DNA of 7,522 nucleotides from Desulfuromonadaceae bacterium (GCA_030639985.1 DAOWKG010000271.1:1-7522), one strand, 5' to 3'; counted from the first letter of the stretch, positions 1-6,966 are shown. Made by a program: numbers and translations. Notes: generated from the sequence alone by a model not told the origin.

Positions 1-60
1 CGATAAATTAATTGCTGACTGAATTATCATATTTTTACCGGTCATGTCAAATTATTAGAA

Positions 61-92
61 TGGTGGGATAGGTTTGCGAACTGATCCCACCA
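61..92. repeat. Perfect 9-bp inverted repeat beside the PFOR terminator
   Basis: The arms TGGTGGGAT (61-69) and ATCCCACCA (84-92) are perfectly complementary around a 14-nt centre that itself holds a short GTT/AAC pairing. In the minus direction this hairpin lies just after the T-tract of the PFOR terminator and could act as a second transcription stop or a 3'-end protector. In the plus direction it is followed by A residues, so it is not an intrinsic terminator by itself. The remaining bases 1-60 show no gene, RNA or repeat that I can recognise. Confidence 0.6.
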
Positions 93-132
93 AAAAAAAT
101 GCCCCCGACAACTTAATGTCGGGGGCATTTTT
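92..132 (-). terminator. Bidirectional rho-independent terminator after PFOR
   Basis: A 12-bp perfect GC-rich stem pairs 99-110 (ATGCCCCCGACA) with 117-128 (TGTCGGGGGCAT) around a 6-nt loop. Reading the minus strand, the stem is followed by eight T residues (99-92); reading the plus strand it is followed by five T residues (128-132). This is a textbook intrinsic terminator, and it sits 23 nt downstream of the PFOR stop codon. It should end PFOR transcription and would also stop any convergent transcript entering from the left. Confidence 0.93.
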
Positions 133-155
133 AGCTCAGCTGTAATAAACCAGCC

Positions 156-3100
156 TTACTTGTCGTCACCAAACTCCATGGCGGCAAGCTTTTTGTGCAT
201 GTCATAACGATCAGCCGTAATCTTATCGGCTTGACCCATCAGCGTTTCAGCCGCTTCGGGGTTGATCTTCTTCAAAATTTTGTAACGATTCTGCTTCATA
301 GCGTAATCGGAGAAGGACATAGTTGGATCCTTACTCTCGAGTTGCAGCGGGTTTTTACCTTCTGCGGAACGCCGTGGGTCGTAACGATACAGCGGCCAGT
401 GACCAGAAGCAACTGCCTGCTTACAGCCTTCAATCGCACTGTCCATGGCGATACCATGAGCGATACAGTGAGTGTAAGCAATGATCAGTGACGGACCATC
501 ATAGGAATCAGCCTCAAGGAACGCCTTAACTACCTGAGCCGGGTTAGACAACGCCACCTTGGCAACATAAATATTGCCGTAGGACATGGAGATCATTCCC
601 AGATCCTTCTTTGGTTGAACTTTGCCGCCAGCAGCAAACTGCGCTACTGCACCCATCGGAGTCGCCTTGGAAGCCTGACCACCAGTGTTGGAGTAAACCT
701 CGGTATCCATAACCAAAACATTGATGTTCTCACCAGAAGCGAGAACGTGATCGAGGCCACCGTAACCAATGTCGTAAGCCCAACCGTCACCACCATGAGC
801 CCATACTGACTTTTTGACCAGGTAGTTGATGTTTACCAGAATCGGCTTGGCAGTTGCATCGGTACATTTCTCGATAATTGCCTTAAGTTCAGCAACCCGG
901 GCGCGCTGCTCTTCAATTGCTTCCTGACTATCCTGAGCACCATCAAGAACCTGCTGTTTCAAATCAGCAGAACCTTTACAGGCAGCACAATCACAAGCAA
1001 TATTTTTCTGCAGCAATTCTCTAACGTAAGCGGTCATTTTATCAACGGCCAGACGCATACCAAAACCAAACTCGGCAGTATCCTCAAATAAAGAGTTACT
1101 CCAGGTCGGGCCAAGACCATCCTTACGTGTGGTCCACGGGGTAGTCGGCAAGTTGCCACCGTAAATGGATGAACAACCGGTGGCATTTGCTACCAGCATC
1201 CGGTCACCAAACAGCTGAGAACACAGCTTAACAAACGGGGTTTCACCACAACCGGCACAAGCACCGGAGAACTCAAACATTGGTGGTAACAGCTGAGTAC
1301 CCTTAAGAGTGGCACGATTAATCAGTGCCGGATCGGTATCTGGCAGATTGAGGAAGAACTCAAAATTCTCTGCTTCAGCGTCACGCAAAGGTGCTTGGAA
1401 AGTCATGTTGATCGCCTTGCGACCTTCAGTTTTCTTATCCTTGGCAGGGCAATTGTAAACACAAGCGCCACAACCGGTACAATCCTCTGGAGCTACCTGT
1501 AGAGTATAAATCTTACCTTCAAACCCTTTGCCGCGTGGTGCACATGATTTGAACGTTTCTGGCGCACCATCCAACTTGTCTTCATCATAGATCTTCATCC
1601 GAATAGCGGCATGAGGGCAGATGAAAGAACAGATACCACACTGAATACAGAGGTCTTCTTCCCAAACCGGGATAGTTACGGCGATATTACGTTTCTCAAC
1701 ACAAGCGGTTCCAGTTGGGAAAGTACCATCGGCAGGCATGGCAGAAAGTGGTAGTTCGTGACCAAAACCATCAATGATCGGGCCAAGAGTCGTCTTGACG
1801 ACATCAGAGTAACCATCCCATTGACCGGTTTTCATCGCAATAGCACTATCAGCAGTAGCCGGTACAGTTACTTCGGCAATATTAATCAGACCTTCATCAA
1901 CGGCCTGCTTGTTCATATTGACAACTTTTTCACCCGCTTTGCCGTACGACTTTACTACTGCATCCTTGATTTGCTCTACTGCTTGATCAACCGGGATAAT
2001 ACCCGAAATCTTAAAGAAAGCAGTTTGCATGATGACGTTGATACGTGGCCCAAGACCAATCTTCTCACCCAATGCTACACCATCGATAACGTAGAACTTC
2101 AGCTTCTTATCGATAATCTGTTGCTGTACCAATTTGGGCAGATGACCCCAAACTTCATCCTTACTAAAAGCGGCATTCAGAAGGAAAGTTGCCCCTTCTT
2201 TAGCACTCTTAAGCATGTCGTATTTCTCCAGGAACGAGAAGTTATGACAAGCGATAAAATCTGCTTCGGAAATAAGGTAAGTAGTTTTAATCTCCTGCTT
2301 ACCGAAACGCAAATGGGAAGTAGTCATGCTTCCCGCTTTTTTTGAATCGTAAACAAAATAGGCCTGAACATTGTTATCGGTACATTCACCAATAATTTTG
2401 ATCGAGTTTTTGTTAGCACCAACAGTACCATCAGACCCGAGACCAAAGAACATCGCCGCATAACCATCAAAAGGAACCTGAAAGCTTTTATCAAACTCAA
2501 GGCTTTCTTTCATAATATCGTCTTCAAAACCGATAATGAAATGATTTTTTGGTTTAGCAGCAGAAAGGTTATCGAGAACCCCTTTACACATCCCAGCATT
2601 AAATTCGAAAGAACCGAGACCATAACGACCACCGACAATATTCGGATAACCGGAGAAGTTGGTAAACTTGTCAGCCATGCCTTCGCCAATAGCGGTACGG
2701 ATAAGCTGATAGAGTGGCTCGCCGATGGAACCAGGCTCTTTGGTACGATCAAGAACAGAAATCTGCTTAACGGTCGCTGGAACCGCTTTACAGAACTGCT
2801 CAATCGGGAAGGGGAGGAACAGGCGGATCTTGATCAGACCAACTTTTTCACCCTGACCAACCAGATAATTAACCGTCTCTTCCATCGCTTCACAACCAGA
2901 ACCCATCATTACAACAATGCGCTCAGCATCGGGAGCACCGACATAATCAACTAAGTTGTACTGACGACCAACCAGCTTGGCAAACTTATCCATCTGTGCC
3001 TGAACCAGATTTGGCAAGTCCGCATAGAAAGAATTTACTGACTCACGACCATGGAAATAGACATCGGGATTCTGTGCCGTACCACGGAGAACCGGTGCAT

Positions 3101-3731
3101 CCGGAGTAAGGGCACGCTGACGATGAGCCGTTACCAGATCTTCATCGATCATGTGACGCATATCGTCAAAAGTAAGTTCTTCAATCTTCTGTACTTCTGA
3201 TGAAGTACGGAAACCGTCGAAGAAATGGAGGAAAGGAACCCGTGACTCCAATGTAGCAGCCTGCGAAATCAGGGCAAAGTCCATAACTTCCTGAGGATTG
3301 TTGGAACAGAGTTGTGCCCAACCGGTGGACCGACAAGCCATAACGTCAGAATGGTCACCGAAAATTGATAACGCCTGAGCAGCAATAGCACGAGCCGAAA
3401 CATGAAAAACTGTCGGGGTTAACTCACCGGCAATTTTAAACATGTTGGGGATCATCAACAACAATCCCTGTGAAGCAGTAAAGGTTGTAGTCAAGGCACC
3501 AGCCTGCAAAGCACCGTGCACAGTACCAGCGGCACCAGCTTCGGACTGCAACTCAACAACTGAGGGGACAGTTCCCCAGATGTTTTTCTCACCAACAGCA
3601 CTCTTGGCGTCAGAAATCTCCCCCATAACCGATGACGGGGTAATGGGATAAATAGCAATGACCTCATTGGTCGCATGTGCAACATGCGCCACAGCCGAAT
3701 TGCCGTCAATATTGACCATCTTCCGGGACAT
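156..3731 (-). CDS. nifJ: Pyruvate:ferredoxin (flavodoxin) oxidoreductase, single-chain homodimeric type
   Basis: This cytoplasmic enzyme (also called por) converts pyruvate + CoA to acetyl-CoA + CO2 with reduced ferredoxin; in acetate-using anaerobes it often runs in reverse as pyruvate synthase. The 1191-residue chain is close to the family's usual ~1170-1230. YPITPSS (28-34) opens the N-terminal pyruvate/TPP-binding domain; T31, E64 and R114 match active-site positions known from the D. africanus enzyme. A two-cluster ferredoxin domain follows: CIQCGICSFIC with P706 (C695, C698, C701, C705) and CTGCGACVYNCP (C751, C754, C757, C761). The proximal cluster ligands are C825, C828, C853 and probably C1089. 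The TPP-binding segment GDGWAYDIGYGG (981-992) runs into D1009 and N1015. The ATG is supported by GAGGAGG five nt upstream (3737-3743). The gene is intact. One mild oddity is a CDCAAC group (C913, C915, C918) in the variable insert before the TPP segment. A 149-nt gap separates it from recR, so it is likely its own transcription unit ending at the terminator at 92-132. Confidence 0.97.
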   Translation of the reverse strand: MSRKMVNIDGNSAVAHVAHATNEVIAIYPITPSSVMGEISDAKSAVGEKNIWGTVPSVVELQSEAGAAGTVHGALQAGALTTTFTASQGLLLMIPNMFKIAGELTPTVFHVSARAIAAQALSIFGDHSDVMACRSTGWAQLCSNNPQEVMDFALISQAATLESRVPFLHFFDGFRTSSEVQKIEELTFDDMRHMIDEDLVTAHRQRALTPDAPVLRGTAQNPDVYFHGRESVNSFYADLPNLVQAQMDKFAKLVGRQYNLVDYVGAPDAERIVVMMGSGCEAMEETVNYLVGQGEKVGLIKIRLFLPFPIEQFCKAVPATVKQISVLDRTKEPGSIGEPLYQLIRTAIGEGMADKFTNFSGYPNIVGGRYGLGSFEFNAGMCKGVLDNLSAAKPKNHFIIGFEDDIMKESLEFDKSFQVPFDGYAAMFFGLGSDGTVGANKNSIKIIGECTDNNVQAYFVYDSKKAGSMTTSHLRFGKQEIKTTYLISEADFIACHNFSFLEKYDMLKSAKEGATFLLNAAFSKDEVWGHLPKLVQQQIIDKKLKFYVIDGVALGEKIGLGPRINVIMQTAFFKISGIIPVDQAVEQIKDAVVKSYGKAGEKVVNMNKQAVDEGLINIAEVTVPATADSAIAMKTGQWDGYSDVVKTTLGPIIDGFGHELPLSAMPADGTFPTGTACVEKRNIAVTIPVWEEDLCIQCGICSFICPHAAIRMKIYDEDKLDGAPETFKSCAPRGKGFEGKIYTLQVAPEDCTGCGACVYNCPAKDKKTEGRKAINMTFQAPLRDAEAENFEFFLNLPDTDPALINRATLKGTQLLPPMFEFSGACAGCGETPFVKLCSQLFGDRMLVANATGCSSIYGGNLPTTPWTTRKDGLGPTWSNSLFEDTAEFGFGMRLAVDKMTAYVRELLQKNIACDCAACKGSADLKQQVLDGAQDSQEAIEEQRARVAELKAIIEKCTDATAKPILVNINYLVKKSVWAHGGDGWAYDIGYGGLDHVLASGENINVLVMDTEVYSNTGGQASKATPMGAVAQFAAGGKVQPKKDLGMISMSYGNIYVAKVALSNPAQVVKAFLEADSYDGPSLIIAYTHCIAHGIAMDSAIEGCKQAVASGHWPLYRYDPRRSAEGKNPLQLESKDPTMSFSDYAMKQNRYKILKKINPEAAETLMGQADKITADRYDMHKKLAAMEFGDDK

Positions 3732-3764
3732 ACGTACCTCCTCTAAACAGTGGGTTAATTGTTA

Positions 3765-3792
3765 ATCGTAACGGAATAAACTATATTTACAA
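3765..3792 (-). promoter_or_regulatory. Candidate PFOR promoter with overlapping TTAA repeats
   Basis: On the minus strand TTGTAA (3792-3787) and TACGAT (3770-3765) are spaced by 16 nt, each matching four of six sigma-70 consensus bases. Transcription would start near 3758 and give a leader of about 27 nt that contains the strong GAGGAGG site. Overlapping the -10 and expected start is a TTAA-rich run (3754-3772) containing GTTA-N4-TAAC and TTAA-TTG-TTAA, which could be a regulator site. The promoter match is weak and was found by eye. Confidence 0.3.
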
Positions 3793-3818
3793 CTTTCAAC
3801 CTGCGAACTATTTATTCT

Positions 3819-3876
3819 AGGAGTCAGTCGGGCTTTACAAGAATCTACTACGATTCGCAAAGTCCAACAGGCTCCT
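3819..3876. repeat. Long imperfect hairpin between recR and PFOR
   Basis: Two arms of about 24-27 nt (3819-3845 and 3852-3876) pair around a TACTAC loop. The base is AGGAG/CTCCT, the middle GG-N-CTTT/AAAG-N-CC, and the tip GAATC/GATTC; a few positions mismatch or wobble and two A's bulge out. It begins four nt after the recR stop codon. No T-tract follows in the minus direction (TAGAATAAATAG), so it is not a standard intrinsic terminator. It may stabilise the recR mRNA 3' end, be a processing site, or be a regulatory or mobile repeat upstream of PFOR. Confidence 0.7.
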
Positions 3877-3880
3877 CGGA

Positions 3881-4480
3881 TCAAAATTCACGCCGACCGG
3901 TAACTGCATGCTGTACCGTACCAGAATCAATATATTCAAGATCACTACCGGACGGGATTCCATGTGCCAACCGGGTCACCTTAATATTCTTTTCCCGACA
4001 AAGTCGAGCCAGGTACAGTGCAGTAGCCTCACCCTCAACGGTAAAATTGGTAGCCAAGATAATTTCCTCAATTGGCTCCTGCTCCAACCGCTGCAACAAT
4101 TGGGGGATCTTCAGATCATCGGGACCGATACCGTCCAGCGGCGACAGTGCCCCATGCAGAACATGATAGAGTCCTGCATAAGAATGACTTCGCTCAATCG
4201 CCAAGAGATCTTGCGGTTCCTGCACAATACAAAGGCGTTGATTGTCACGAACCGAATTACTACAGATCTGACACAGCTCAGCTTCGGCGATATGAAAACA
4301 ACGCCGACAAAAACCTACCTTGCGACGCATCTCTAATAATGCTGCAGCTAAAGCTTCAACATCGTGCTCCGATGTCCGCAAAAGATGGAAAGCCAAACGA
4401 GCCGCTGTTTTTCTGCCAATGCCCGGAAGCTTGCCCAGCTCAGCCTCTAATCGGGCGAAAGATGGGAGGGAGCCTAACAT
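3881..4480 (-). CDS. recR: Recombination mediator protein RecR
   Basis: RecR works with RecO and RecF in the RecFOR pathway: it forms a ring-shaped clamp on DNA and helps load RecA at SSB-coated single-strand gaps. The 199-residue length is typical. In order: a helix-hairpin-helix segment LPGIGRKTAARLAF (18-31); a four-cysteine zinc motif C58-x2-C61 and C70-x2-C73; a Toprim domain from about 81 with LCIVQEPQDLLAIE (83-96), the GALSPLDGIGP loop (110-120) and ATNFTVEGEATALYLARL (143-160); and the C-terminal HGIPSGSDLEYID region (173-185). Many homologues have ATNP where this has ATNF; that is within family variation and I do not read it as a defect. The ATG has AGGAG seven nt upstream (4488-4492). 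It follows ybaB after an unusually long 214-nt gap that may contain its own promoter. Confidence 0.97.
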   Translation of the reverse strand: MLGSLPSFARLEAELGKLPGIGRKTAARLAFHLLRTSEHDVEALAAALLEMRRKVGFCRRCFHIAEAELCQICSNSVRDNQRLCIVQEPQDLLAIERSHSYAGLYHVLHGALSPLDGIGPDDLKIPQLLQRLEQEPIEEIILATNFTVEGEATALYLARLCREKNIKVTRLAHGIPSGSDLEYIDSGTVQHAVTGRREF

Positions 4481-4563
4481 GAAATTTCTCCTAAATCCAA
4501 CAGTTTAACGTCCAACACTGCTACTTTCAGGGACACTAAAAATGTACAATTTCATCAAAAATA

Positions 4564-4588
4564 TTTTGGTCTATTGGTCTTACCAAAA
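4564..4588. repeat. Inverted repeat in the recR leader
   Basis: TTTTGGT (4564-4570) and ACCAAAA (4582-4588) are perfect 7-nt arms around an 11-nt centre that repeats the TTGGTCT motif directly. If transcription starts at the candidate promoter at 4612-4640, this AT-rich hairpin falls in the early leader of recR mRNA. On the minus strand it is followed by TATTTTTGA, a weak T-rich run. It could be a weak attenuator or a protein-binding site, and the evidence does not go beyond the repeat itself. Confidence 0.4.
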
Positions 4589-4611
4589 ACAATACTACCA
4601 CACCGATAGAG

Positions 4612-4640
4612 ATAATCTCAACCGCAAAATCTATTCTCAA
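4612..4640 (-). promoter_or_regulatory. Candidate recR promoter with an overlapping palindrome
   Basis: On the minus strand TTGAGA (4640-4635, five of six -35 bases) and GATTAT (4617-4612, four of six -10 bases) are separated by exactly 17 nt. The palindrome GAGAT-A-ATCTC (4609-4619) covers the -10 and is well placed to be an operator. A second TTGAGA at 4621-4616 with TAGTAT at 18 nt spacing is an alternative. Such a promoter would explain the long ybaB-recR gap and give a leader of roughly 120 nt. Found by eye in AT-rich DNA, so false positives are likely. Confidence 0.35.
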
Positions 4641-4647
4641 CAAACAA

Positions 4648-4664
4648 TTTTAGTTTCACTAAAA
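4648..4664. repeat. Small AT-rich hairpin after ybaB
   Basis: TTTTAGT (4648-4654) and ACTAAAA (4658-4664) pair perfectly around a three-base loop, 30 nt beyond the ybaB stop. On the minus strand the stem leads into TTGTTTG. It is too poor in GC and too weak in trailing T's to be a confident intrinsic terminator, but it could partly end the dnaX-ybaB transcript. Confidence 0.35.
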
Positions 4665-4694
4665 AACATAGAGAGGTAAAAATTGTCGCTACGA

Positions 4695-5009
4695 TCAAAA
4701 CATCCCGGGAATATTCATTCCACCGGTCACTTTATTCATCTCTTGCTGAATCATATCCTGACTCTGCTTAATCGCTTCATTAACTGCAGCCATAACCAGA
4801 TCCTGCAACATCTCAACATCTTCTGGATCAACAACATCTTTTTCAATTTTAAGATCGAGCAATTGCTGCTTACCATTGACACGGGCAGTAACCATCCCGC
4901 CACCAGCGGTAACTTCAAGCTCTTTTGTCTCCAGTTCCTGCTGTATCCGAGCAATTTTTGCTTGCATTTGCTGCGCCTGTTTCATGATATTTCCAAGCCC
5001 TTTTGCCAT
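4695..5009 (-). CDS. ybaB: YbaB/EbfC family nucleoid-associated DNA-binding protein
   Basis: Small homodimeric cytoplasmic protein that binds DNA and is thought to affect nucleoid structure and gene expression; its exact role is still poorly defined. The 104-residue length matches the family. The N-terminal helix is rich in M, Q and K (MAKGLGNIMKQAQQMQAKIA, 1-20) and typical of the family. It is followed by the glycine-containing strand EVTAGGGMVTARVNGKQQLLDLKI (about 32-55), the D-P-E-D turn (61-64) and a C-terminal helix (MLQDLVMAAVNEAIKQ, 67-82) with a methionine- and glycine-rich tail. The ATG is preceded by a very strong AAAGGAG (5018-5024) at 8 nt spacing. It lies 80 nt downstream of dnaX with a hairpin between them. 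The dnaX-ybaB-recR order is conserved widely in bacteria, which supports the call. Confidence 0.96.
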   Translation of the reverse strand: MAKGLGNIMKQAQQMQAKIARIQQELETKELEVTAGGGMVTARVNGKQQLLDLKIEKDVVDPEDVEMLQDLVMAAVNEAIKQSQDMIQQEMNKVTGGMNIPGMF

Positions 5010-5042
5010 CTTCTTTACTCCTTTGATTTTTTATCGTTTGCA

Positions 5043-5064
5043 GGGGCACAATTTCATTGTCCCC
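5043..5064. repeat. GC-rich hairpin in the dnaX-ybaB gap
   Basis: GGGG (5043-5046) pairs with CCCC (5061-5064) and ACAAT (5048-5052) with ATTGT (5056-5060), with one C bulged and a TTC loop. On the minus strand it is followed by TGCAAACG and not by a T-tract, so it is more likely an mRNA processing or stability element between the dnaX and ybaB messages than a terminator. Confidence 0.55.
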
Positions 5065-5089
5065 AGAGTCAATTAATCCAAATAATAGA

Positions 5090-6763
5090 TTACACAAAGC
5101 CCTTATCAATCGGCTTAACAGTGGTAATTTTTCCACCAAAAATTTCCACTGCCGATTTCACCAACGGATGCTCAATGGCATTTTCACGTAATTTTTTCTG
5201 CCGATCACTCTCCTGCTGCGCCCGCTCCTCATGCAACGATGGTGGAGCCTTATCACCATTGCCGATTTTTTCAATTTCAATATTAACATCAGCACCAAAA
5301 TATTCTGCTGCCAACGCTTGAATAGTCTGCCGCTTTTCATTATCAACTAACCCGAAATACCTCACCGGCATCCCAATCCGTACCCGTGGCAATTCTAACA
5401 GCAACAAGCTCGACTGTTCAAGCAGCGACGAAATTCCATGTTTACGGCGAGCCTTAACAAACTCTACCAACCCGAACCAATTCCGGTCACCGCTAGTGCC
5501 AACCACTGGCACTTCAACCACTACCGTTTTAGGCTCCTCAGGAAGAGGGATATCTGCCGGAGGGGCGGGAGCAGCAGCTTTCACCGGAGCCCTTACCGGT
5601 GCGGCGGGCAACCCGTCCGCAAGTTGTTGCTCTAATGCCAGCAACCGTTGTACCAGAGTGGCGACATCAATCGCCGCTGGCAACTCAGCCAGCTTTACCA
5701 GCACCATTTCCATGGTCAAGCGGGGATAGTTGGAAACTGCCAAATCGGCTTCAGTACCGATTAAATTTACCAATAAACGCTGTAACTCATCCAGCGAAGG
5801 AGTCGCTGCCAAACTACGCAGTTCATTTAGCTCCGTTTCACCGGCATCGATAAGATCTCCGGGCTGCTCAACCACCTTGATAACCACCAAGCCCCGCACC
5901 AACTCGACCAGTTGCTGACAAAACTGTCGAAACGAATGACCATGCTCATCAACCTTATGTACCAGCGCCAGCAACTCTCCCGGATTTCGTTCCAGAACCG
6001 CTTTAATGGTCGCCAGCAATAACGCCCGGCTGACTAACCCCAGCAACCCTTGCAACTCATCATCGCCAATCTGGTCGCCACAAAAGGCAATCACCTGATC
6101 AAGCGTCGATAAAGCATCACGCATACTGCCACCGGCACTGCGGGCGATAATTTCGAGACCGGTATCGGCCACGGTGATATTTTCCTGCTCGACGATATAG
6201 CGTAAACGTGCCTGCAGTGGTGCCAAGCCGATTTTTTTAAAATCAAACCGTTGGCAACGTGACAAAATTGTAATCGGTATTTTATGTGGTTCGGTGGTAG
6301 CAAAAATAAACTTGGCGTGGTCGGGTGGCTCTTCGAGGGTTTTCAGCAGCGCATTGAAGGCATTGATTGAAAGCATGTGAACTTCATCAATGATAAAAAT
6401 TTTATAGCGAGACTGGGAGGGCAGATAGCGGATATTTTCACGCAGTTCACGAATATCATCGACCCCGGTATTGGAAGCACCGTCAATCTCTAGAACATCT
6501 ATACCCCGGCTCTCGGTGATTTCGATACAGGAGGGGCAAACGCCACAGGGGTTGGTCGTTGAACCATCCTGACAGTTGAGTGCTTTGGCAAAAATTCTTG
6601 CGGCAGAAGTCTTACCGACCCCTCGGGCTCCGGTAAAAAGGAAGGCATGATGCACCCGGTCAGAAGTGATGGCATTTTTTAACGTCTGGCTGACATGTTC
6701 CTGCCCGACCAGATCATCAAATAATTGCGGTCGCCATTTACGAGCCAGAACCTGATAGGACAT
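5090..6763 (-). CDS. dnaX: DNA polymerase III subunit gamma/tau
   Basis: Tau is the AAA+ motor subunit of the clamp loader; it loads the beta sliding clamp and ties polymerase cores to the replisome. The 557-residue protein opens with the family signature YQVLARKWRPQLFDDLVGQ (3-21). Then come Walker A GARGVGKT (45-52), a zinc module of C64, C73, C76 and C79, Walker B IIDEVHML (124-131), sensor 1 around FATTEPHKIP (154-163), the SRC arginine finger (168-170) and sensor 2 GGSMRDALS (211-219). A collar domain follows to about 370, then an alanine/proline-rich linker (about 386-423) and a C-terminal tau-specific part ending in FGGKITTVKP (542-551). It is somewhat shorter than the E. coli tau (643). 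I see no A AAA AAG-type slippery site at the linker, so a programmed gamma product is not supported. The ATG has GGAG seven nt upstream (6771-6774). It sits downstream of the SRP RNA and the inverted-repeat element at 6829-6937. Confidence 0.97.
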   Translation of the reverse strand: MSYQVLARKWRPQLFDDLVGQEHVSQTLKNAITSDRVHHAFLFTGARGVGKTSAARIFAKALNCQDGSTTNPCGVCPSCIEITESRGIDVLEIDGASNTGVDDIRELRENIRYLPSQSRYKIFIIDEVHMLSINAFNALLKTLEEPPDHAKFIFATTEPHKIPITILSRCQRFDFKKIGLAPLQARLRYIVEQENITVADTGLEIIARSAGGSMRDALSTLDQVIAFCGDQIGDDELQGLLGLVSRALLLATIKAVLERNPGELLALVHKVDEHGHSFRQFCQQLVELVRGLVVIKVVEQPGDLIDAGETELNELRSLAATPSLDELQRLLVNLIGTEADLAVSNYPRLTMEMVLVKLAELPAAIDVATLVQRLLALEQQLADGLPAAPVRAPVKAAAPAPPADIPLPEEPKTVVVEVPVVGTSGDRNWFGLVEFVKARRKHGISSLLEQSSLLLLELPRVRIGMPVRYFGLVDNEKRQTIQALAAEYFGADVNIEIEKIGNGDKAPPSLHEERAQQESDRQKKLRENAIEHPLVKSAVEIFGGKITTVKPIDKGFV

Positions 6764-6828
6764 ATATTTTCTCCACTGCTGCCATCAAAATAAAATTTTG
6801 AAGCTTAAAACAACCACAACTTGACTAA

Positions 6829-6937
6829 GCAAAATTGCGATCTACAAGGCGAGAGTGGTTTTTCAGGGGTGAAGGCATACATACGGTATGTCGAAGTCCT
6901 GGAAAACCGCAACAACGCAGTAGATCGGATTTTTTGC
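6829..6937. repeat. Long imperfect inverted-repeat element, possibly dispersed or MITE-like
   Basis: The gap between dnaX and the SRP RNA is dominated by a nested inverted repeat of about 109 bp. The outer arms are 6829-6845 (ending GCGATCTAC) and 6920-6937 (starting GTAGATCG, ending TTTTTTGC), matching with about two substitutions and one extra T. The middle arms are GGTTTTTCAGG (6857-6867) and CCTGGAAAACC (6898-6908), one mismatch. The centre is the palindrome ACATAC-G-GTATGT (6879-6891). Unpaired spacers lie between the arms. The 10-bp word GCCATCAAAA occurs on both sides (6781-6790 and 6950-6959) and could be a duplicated target. I have an impression that similar sequences recur in intergenic regions of Desulfuromonadia, but this is memory and not a search. 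No coding potential is evident. Confidence 0.7.
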
Positions 6938-6955
6938 AACGCCAACGACGCCATC

Positions 6956-6966
6956 AAAAATTGCCG
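6956..6966 (-). terminator. SRP RNA intrinsic terminator formed by the extended closing helix
   Basis: On the minus strand CGGCAA (6966-6961) runs straight into TTTTT (6960-6956). CGGCAA pairs with TTGCCG upstream of the RNA (7090-7085), continuing the closing helix of the SRP RNA through a G-U pair, two A-T pairs and one G-G mismatch. The whole transcript therefore folds into one long hairpin followed by a T-tract. The rest of the gap to dnaX (6764-6955) contains only the inverted-repeat element and AT-rich sequence. Confidence 0.6.

Noticed and set aside
1758..2345. 195-codon plus-strand open frame inside PFOR
   Set aside because: It is antisense to a clearly coding, well-conserved PFOR region, shows no recognisable domain, and has no gene-like context.
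5043..5064. Intrinsic terminator between dnaX and ybaB
   Set aside because: The stem is followed by TGCAAACG in the direction of transcription and lacks a T-tract, so it was listed only as a hairpin.
5195..5202. A-rich stretch near dnaX codons 522-524 as a slippery site
   Set aside because: The phase is wrong for -1 slippage (CAG AAA AAA TTA), and it lies near the C-terminus, far beyond the usual tau/gamma boundary.
4683..5321. 212-codon plus-strand open frame across ybaB and the end of dnaX
   Set aside because: It runs antisense through two convincing genes and their spacer; the composition (many H, L, F, S, C) is that of a complement of coding DNA.
6232..6238. Run of seven A's on the dnaX coding strand as a gamma-producing frameshift site
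   Set aside because: It falls at codons 176-178, inside the ATPase domain, so slippage would give a useless fragment and not a gamma-like protein. The reading frame is also not arranged as an X XXY YYZ slippery heptamer.
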